From positions 791 to 64,790 of the forward strand of contig NZ_JAUTDR010000018.1 in NCBI RefSeq assembly GCF_030649675.1: 64,000 bases of DNA, in the 5' to 3' direction. Positions 59,725-64,000 of the stretch are shown here, one piece after another; the stretch's first letter is position 1, and each line of letters opens with the position of its first letter. The position numbers were made by a program, and so were the translations under genes. The DNA comes from Haliea sp. E1-2-M8. Its GTDB lineage: Bacteria; Pseudomonadota; Gammaproteobacteria; Pseudomonadales; Halieaceae. The notes beneath the pieces were generated by a model. That model had not been told where the DNA came from. It worked only from the letters and a program-made list of their open reading frames with translations, and did no database searches.

Positions 59725-59994
59725 ATGGAATACGAGGACGTCATCAGCCAGCTCACCCCGGAAATCTACCAGAGCCTGAAACGCTCGGTGGAGCTGGGCC
59801 GCTGGCCCGACGGGCGCCCGGTAACGCCCGAACAGCGCGCCAATGCGCTGCAGGCGCTGATTGCCTGGGGTGAGCGCCACCTGCCGCCGGAGCAACGCAT
59901 TGGCTTTATCGACAAGGGCAGCAAGGCCGGCGGCGACTGCGACAATCCCCAGCCTGAACCCCTGCACTGGCGTGATACGCCCGGCGACCAATAG
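59725..59994 (+). CDS. YeaC/DUF1315-like small protein
   Basis: An 89-residue protein beginning MEYEDVISQLTPEIYQSLKR, with RWPDGRPVTPEQRANALQA in the middle and QRIGFIDKG near the end. These are hallmarks of the DUF1315 (YeaC) family, whose function is unknown. A longer start at 59617 is less likely since it adds no family sequence. It ends 2 bp before the DUF2797 gene and both lie upstream of pepN, a recurrent neighbourhood. Confidence 0.85.
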   Translation: MEYEDVISQLTPEIYQSLKRSVELGRWPDGRPVTPEQRANALQALIAWGERHLPPEQRIGFIDKGSKAGGDCDNPQPEPLHWRDTPGDQ

Positions 59995-59996
59995 CA

Positions 59997-60830
59997 ATGG
60001 CAATGGAACTGGCCCGCGGGGCCCTGCGCAAAATGCAGACCCGCCTCGAAACGCCGGTGGCCTACGAGATGGTGCTGGGTGCGAGCCGGGTGCCACTCAA
60101 CGGGTTGCTGGGGCAGGCGCTGCAGCTGGAGTTCCTGGGCGCAATCAACTGCATCCACTGCGAGCGTCTCACCAAAAAGAGTTTCAACCAGGGCTACTGC
60201 TATCCCTGCTTTCGCCGCCTGGCCCAGTGTGACAGCTGCATTATAAGCCCGGAAAAGTGCCACTATCACCTGGGGACCTGTCGGGAGCCGGAGTGGGGCG
60301 CAGCCAACTGCATGATCGACCACTTCGTTTATCTGGCCAACACCTCCGGGCTCAAGGTCGGCATCACCCGCAACAGCCAGGTGCCCACCCGCTGGATGGA
60401 CCAGGGCGCGACCCAGGCACTGCCAATCCTGCGGGTAGCCAGTCGCTTTCAGTCCGGGCTGGTGGAAACTGTTTTCAAAGCGCATATTGCCGACAAGACC
60501 AACTGGCAGGCGATGCTCAAGGGGGCCTCCGAGCCCGCGGACCTGGAGTTGGAGCGGCAGCGGCTGATGGCCGTCTGCGCCGACGAAATCGCCGCCTTGC
60601 AACAACAGCACGGCCTGCAGGCACTCATGGTGCTGGAGCAGCAACCGGTAACCGGGATCGAATACCCGGTGCTGGAATACCCACGCAAGGTCACCTCGTT
60701 CAATTTCGACAAGGACGCGCTGGTGGCCGGAACCCTGCTGGGGATCAAGGGTCAGTACCTGATTCTGGATACCGGAGTCATCAATCTTCGCAAGTTCGGC
60801 GGCTATCAGGTCGCCCTGTCACAACATTGA
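59997..60830 (+). CDS. DUF2797 family protein
   Basis: A 277-residue protein of the DUF2797 family. The cysteine-rich stretch INCIHCERLTKKSFNQGYCY and CFRRLAQCDSCI (about 50-82) should bind a metal. TSGLKVGITRNSQVPTRWMDQG is the conserved central block. No biochemical role is established. It is tightly packed between the YeaC-like gene and pepN (8 bp), so it probably belongs to their transcript. Confidence 0.87.
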   Translation: MAMELARGALRKMQTRLETPVAYEMVLGASRVPLNGLLGQALQLEFLGAINCIHCERLTKKSFNQGYCYPCFRRLAQCDSCIISPEKCHYHLGTCREPEWGAANCMIDHFVYLANTSGLKVGITRNSQVPTRWMDQGATQALPILRVASRFQSGLVETVFKAHIADKTNWQAMLKGASEPADLELERQRLMAVCADEIAALQQQHGLQALMVLEQQPVTGIEYPVLEYPRKVTSFNFDKDALVAGTLLGIKGQYLILDTGVINLRKFGGYQVALSQH

Positions 60831-60838
60831 GGTAAGCC

Positions 60839-63499
60839 ATGCGCGATGCACAGCCGCAAGTTATTCAACGGAAAGATTATCGGCCCCCGGCGTTTCTGAT
60901 TGAACGCACCGAACTGGGCTTCGAGCTACATGAAGACCACGCCCTGGTGAATGCCTGTCTGCACCTGCGGCGGAATCCGGAGGGTGAGCCCGACGCCGCG
61001 CTGGAATTGCACGGGCAGGAGCTGGAACTGCTGTCGCTGTCGCTGGACGGGCGCGAGCTGGCGCCCGGGGAGTATCAACTCAGCGCGGAGCGCCTGGTGG
61101 TCGAAGCTGTCCCCGAGTCGTTTCAACTGCGCAGCCAGGTTCGCATCCGGCCCCAGGACAACACCGCCCTGGACGGCCTGTACAAGTCTCGCGCCATGTT
61201 CTGCACCCAGTGTGAGGCGGAGGGTTTTCGCAAGATCACCTGGTACCTCGACCGTCCCGACGTGATGGCGGAGTTCCATGTCAGCATCGAGGCCGACCAG
61301 GGCCGCTACCCGGTGCTGCTGAGCAACGGCAACCCGCTGGCGCCGGAACCGCTGGGCAATGGCCGCCACCGCGCGCGCTGGCACGACCCGTTCCCCAAGC
61401 CGGCCTACCTGTTCGCCCTGGTGGCGGGCGACCTGCGCCATATCGAGGACAAGTTCCGCACTGCCAGCGGTCGCGATGTCACCCTGCGCATCTATGTGGA
61501 GGAAAAGGACCTGGACAAGTGCGACCACGCGATGCTTTCGCTACAGCAATCCATGCGCTGGGACGAGGAAGTGTACGGCCGCGAATACGATCTCGACGTC
61601 TTCCATATTGTCGCGGTTGATGATTTCAATATGGGCGCCATGGAAAACAAGGGGCTCAACATATTCAACAGCTCCTGCGTGTTGTGCAGCCCGGAAATCA
61701 CTACCGATGCCGGCTTCGAGCGGGTGCAGTCCATCGTCGCCCACGAGTACTTCCACAACTGGTCGGGCAACCGGGTCACCTGCCGGGACTGGTTCCAGCT
61801 CAGCCTCAAGGAAGGGTTTACCGTGTTCCGGGATGAGGCATTTTCCGCGGACATGGGCTCGGCAACGGTCAAGCGGGTAGAGGAGGTGAACACGCTGCGC
61901 AGCGCCCAGTTCGCCGAGGACGCTGGTCCCATGTCGCACCCGGTGCGCCCCGACTCCTTCGTCGAGATCTCCAATTTCTATACCGCGACTATCTACCAGA
62001 AGGGCGCGGAGGTGGTGCGCATGATCCACACCCTGCTGGGGCCGGAGCGATTCCGCCAGGGCTCGGACCTGTACTTTGAGCGCCACGACGGCCAGGCAGT
62101 GACCTGCGAGGACTTTGTGCTGGCGATGGAGGAAGCCTCGGGTATGGATCTCACCCAGTTCCGGCGCTGGTACTCCCAGGCCGGTACCCCCCGGCTGAGC
62201 GCACGTGGCGAGTACGATGCCGATGCCCAGCGCTATACCCTGAGCCTGCGCCAGAGCACGCCGCCCACGCCGGGGCAGCCGGATAAAGAGCCGCTGATGA
62301 TTCCGGTTGCCCTCGGGCTGCTTGGCGCCGCGGGCAATCTGCCCCTGCGCCTGACGGAGGAGGCCCCCGATACAGAGACCGCGGACAACACGCACCGGGT
62401 ACTGGTACTGGCCGAGGCGGAGCAGACCTTCTGCTTTGAAGGGGTGATGGAAGCCCCGGTGCCGGCACTGTTACGCGGATTTTCCGCGCCTGTGCGCATC
62501 GAATACGACTACAGCAGCGCAGACCTCTGTGCCCTGATGAGCCGCGAGGAGGACGGCTTTGTGCGCTGGGATGCTGCCCAGCAACTGGCCCTGCGGGTGC
62601 TGGACGCGGCCCAGGAGCAGTTGGCAGCCGGCGCCCCGGTAGAGGTTGATCCCCTGTACCTCGATGCCTGCGGCGAGCTGCTGGCGGACACCGCGCTGGA
62701 CCCGGCCATGGTCGCGGAAATGCTGCGTCTGCCCGGTGAAGGCTATCTCGCCGAGCTGGCCGCGTCCCGCGGCGGGGCGGATGTGGACGCCATTCATGCT
62801 GCCCGCAACGCCGTGCGCACGGCGCTGGCCCAGCGCCACGCCGCGGCATTCCAGGACTGCTACCAGAGACTGGCGAGCAGTGAACCCTATGCACCGGATT
62901 CCGCCCAGATCGGCGCGCGCAGCCTGCGCAACACCTGCCTCGATTATCTGGCGCTGGCCGGGGATGAGGGGCTGGAATTGGCGGCTGCGCAGTTTGCCGA
63001 TGCCGGCAACATGTCCGACCGCCTCGCCGCGCTGCAGGCTCTGGCCTACCACGGCAGCGCCGCCCAGCGCGATGCGACCCTGGAGTGGTTCTACCAGGAC
63101 TGGCAGCACGAGACCCTGGTGGTGAACCAGTGGCTGCAGGTGCAGGCGACGCTGCCGGCCGCGGATACCCTGGAGCGGGTGCAGCGACTGCTGCAGCATC
63201 CGGCGTTCGACAGCCGCAATCCCAACAAGCTGCGCGCCCTGATCGGGGCTTTCTGCAGCGCCAATCCGGTCAATTTTCACCGTGCTGACGGTGCCGGCTA
63301 CCGCTTCCTGGCAGACCGGATCGAAGAACTCGATGCCCGCAACCCGCAGATCGCCGCCCGCCTGTTGACGCCGCTGACCAAGTGGCGCAACTACCGGGGC
63401 CGGGAACAATTGATGCGCGCCCAGCTGCAGCGTCTGGCGGCATTGCCGAACGTGTCGCGGGACGTCTACGAAGTGCTGGACAAGGCGCTCGCCAGCTGA
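60839..63499 (+). CDS. pepN: Aminopeptidase N (M1 family)
   Basis: An 886-residue zinc aminopeptidase. The substrate-binding GAMEN motif is at about 266-270 and the zinc motif HEYFH (about 302-306), with the third ligand Glu about 325 in LKEGFTVFRDE. The following C-terminal helical domain is complete. It removes N-terminal residues from peptides in the cytoplasm. AGGTAAG lies before the ATG. Confidence 0.96.
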   Translation: MRDAQPQVIQRKDYRPPAFLIERTELGFELHEDHALVNACLHLRRNPEGEPDAALELHGQELELLSLSLDGRELAPGEYQLSAERLVVEAVPESFQLRSQVRIRPQDNTALDGLYKSRAMFCTQCEAEGFRKITWYLDRPDVMAEFHVSIEADQGRYPVLLSNGNPLAPEPLGNGRHRARWHDPFPKPAYLFALVAGDLRHIEDKFRTASGRDVTLRIYVEEKDLDKCDHAMLSLQQSMRWDEEVYGREYDLDVFHIVAVDDFNMGAMENKGLNIFNSSCVLCSPEITTDAGFERVQSIVAHEYFHNWSGNRVTCRDWFQLSLKEGFTVFRDEAFSADMGSATVKRVEEVNTLRSAQFAEDAGPMSHPVRPDSFVEISNFYTATIYQKGAEVVRMIHTLLGPERFRQGSDLYFERHDGQAVTCEDFVLAMEEASGMDLTQFRRWYSQAGTPRLSARGEYDADAQRYTLSLRQSTPPTPGQPDKEPLMIPVALGLLGAAGNLPLRLTEEAPDTETADNTHRVLVLAEAEQTFCFEGVMEAPVPALLRGFSAPVRIEYDYSSADLCALMSREEDGFVRWDAAQQLALRVLDAAQEQLAAGAPVEVDPLYLDACGELLADTALDPAMVAEMLRLPGEGYLAELAASRGGADVDAIHAARNAVRTALAQRHAAAFQDCYQRLASSEPYAPDSAQIGARSLRNTCLDYLALAGDEGLELAAAQFADAGNMSDRLAALQALAYHGSAAQRDATLEWFYQDWQHETLVVNQWLQVQATLPAADTLERVQRLLQHPAFDSRNPNKLRALIGAFCSANPVNFHRADGAGYRFLADRIEELDARNPQIAARLLTPLTKWRNYRGREQLMRAQLQRLAALPNVSRDVYEVLDKALAS

Positions 63500-63524
63500 G
63501 CGCCGCTTCCTGCCGGGGGCCGGT

Positions 63525-64000
63525 TCAGGTGCCGCGGGGGTAGAGAGTCAGGGCATCGCTGCCATTGTGGGCACCGCGCCCGGGCGCGGTCCCGCGCAGG
63601 CGTGCCACCGCGGCGAGCAGGGCGGCGCCATCCCAGCTGTTGCCGCCGTCCCGGTACAGGGCGCGGTCCAGGGCCGCGACCGCAGCGACCAGAGCGGCAT
63701 CATCGAGGTTTGCAGCCAGCGCCGCCGCATTCATCCCGGCGCGGCCAGGCAGGCGCGCCTTGCCCCAGGCCAGCAGCGCGCGCCGGGCCTGGGGTGCGCT
63801 GTTGCTGGCGCAGGCCGCCTGCAACTGTTTGAAGGCGCGGGCTTCACCGGGGTTGGCCGCCGGCGCCGCTGCCAGTGCAGGCGCTGCGTCGGCCCCGCGT
63901 GTGCTGCGCCAGTGCCAGGCCAGGGTGGCCAGCCAGCCCAGGGCAAACAGGGCCGCCAGCGCCTGCCATAACCGTTGCGCAGCCGTGTCAGCCCCGGTCG
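63525..64000 (-). CDS. batD: C-terminal part of a BatD-like membrane protein (partial)
   Basis: The frame enters from the right edge and ends at 63525; about 157 residues are visible. One hydrophobic helix (RLWQALAALFALGWLATLAW) precedes a C-terminal domain with AFKQLQAACASNSAPQARRA and a late LDRALYRDGG. This pattern is that of the cytoplasmic tail of BatD (oxygen tolerance) proteins of the Bat operon. The remainder lies outside the window, so the call rests on the tail only. Confidence 0.6.
   Translation of the reverse strand, partial: TGADTAAQRLWQALAALFALGWLATLAWHWRSTRGADAAPALAAAPAANPGEARAFKQLQAACASNSAPQARRALLAWGKARLPGRAGMNAAALAANLDDAALVAAVAALDRALYRDGGNSWDGAALLAAVARLRGTAPGRGAHNGSDALTLYPRGT

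Overview
The window reads as chromosome of a marine-type gammaproteobacterium, probably of the Halieaceae/Spongiibacteraceae kind. The reasons are the high GC content, the gene order nadK - rhomboid - YeaC-like - DUF2797 - pepN on the right flank, four TonB-dependent receptors, and many short-chain dehydrogenases (SDRs), luciferase-like flavin monooxygenases and acyl-CoA genes of the sort marine bacteria use on steroids and terpenoids. The species assignment is inference; no rRNA is present.

Left edge (1-1.6 kb): the tail of a putative IS3-family insertion sequence, a complete P4-type tyrosine integrase, and an 11-bp match to the 3' end of a tRNA-Ser followed by a strong terminator. This looks like the right-hand end of an integrated element lying to the left.

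1.6-53.5 kb: a large accessory catabolic region. It starts with thiolase, enoyl-CoA hydratase, a PPOX-fold protein, a flavin dehydrogenase and a frameshifted old-yellow-enzyme reductase (1.6-7.9 kb). Next come TonB receptor 1, a carboxymuconolactone-decarboxylase-like protein, a sterol-desaturase-like enzyme and a tandem MarR regulator (8-12.4 kb). A hydroxyacid dehydrogenase / aldehyde dehydrogenase / SDR operon follows (12.5-15.6 kb), then a thiolase-like protein, its DUF35 partner and a PQQ dehydrogenase (15.7-19.3 kb). From 19.4 to 22.6 kb lie a luciferase-like monooxygenase, a Dabb protein and a ketosteroid-dehydrogenase-like flavoprotein. A CYP51-like P450 with its ferredoxin (22.6-24.2 kb) is followed by a second monooxygenase, a 3beta-HSD-like enzyme and a second sterol-desaturase-like protein (24.5-27.3 kb). 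TetR 1, TonB receptor 2 and an SDR fill 27.3-31.6 kb. A nine-gene minus-strand operon, from an amine-dehydrogenase-like gene to TonB receptor 3, spans 31.7-41.0 kb and faces an AraC/DJ-1 regulator. The block 42.2-49.9 kb holds an SDR without its catalytic tyrosine, a SnoaL protein, TetR 2, a membrane protein homologous to plant cycloeucalenol cycloisomerase, a hydroxysteroid-dehydrogenase-like SDR, TetR 3, a Rieske oxygenase and an acyl-CoA ligase. TonB receptor 4 and a second Rieske oxygenase end the region.

53.5-64 kb: housekeeping genes: an RNA-processing beta-CASP nuclease, lipA, an ACC-deaminase-like PLP enzyme, nadK, a rhomboid protease, a Crp/Fnr regulator, a YeaC-like protein, a DUF2797 protein, pepN and the end of a batD-like gene.

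Working model (inference): TonB receptors import a hydrophobic polycyclic substrate. The cyclopropyl-sterol isomerase homologue, CYP51-like P450, Rieske oxygenases, desaturase-like diiron enzymes and 3beta-HSD-like enzyme remove or rearrange methyl and cyclopropane groups. The flavin dehydrogenases, SDRs and monooxygenases then attack the rings. The ligase, hydratase, thiolase and thiolase-like/DUF35 pair shorten the side chain. The simultaneous presence of a CPI1 homologue and a CYP51 homologue suggests cycloartane-type or methylated sterols/triterpenoids as substrates, which I regard as the most interesting possibility here.
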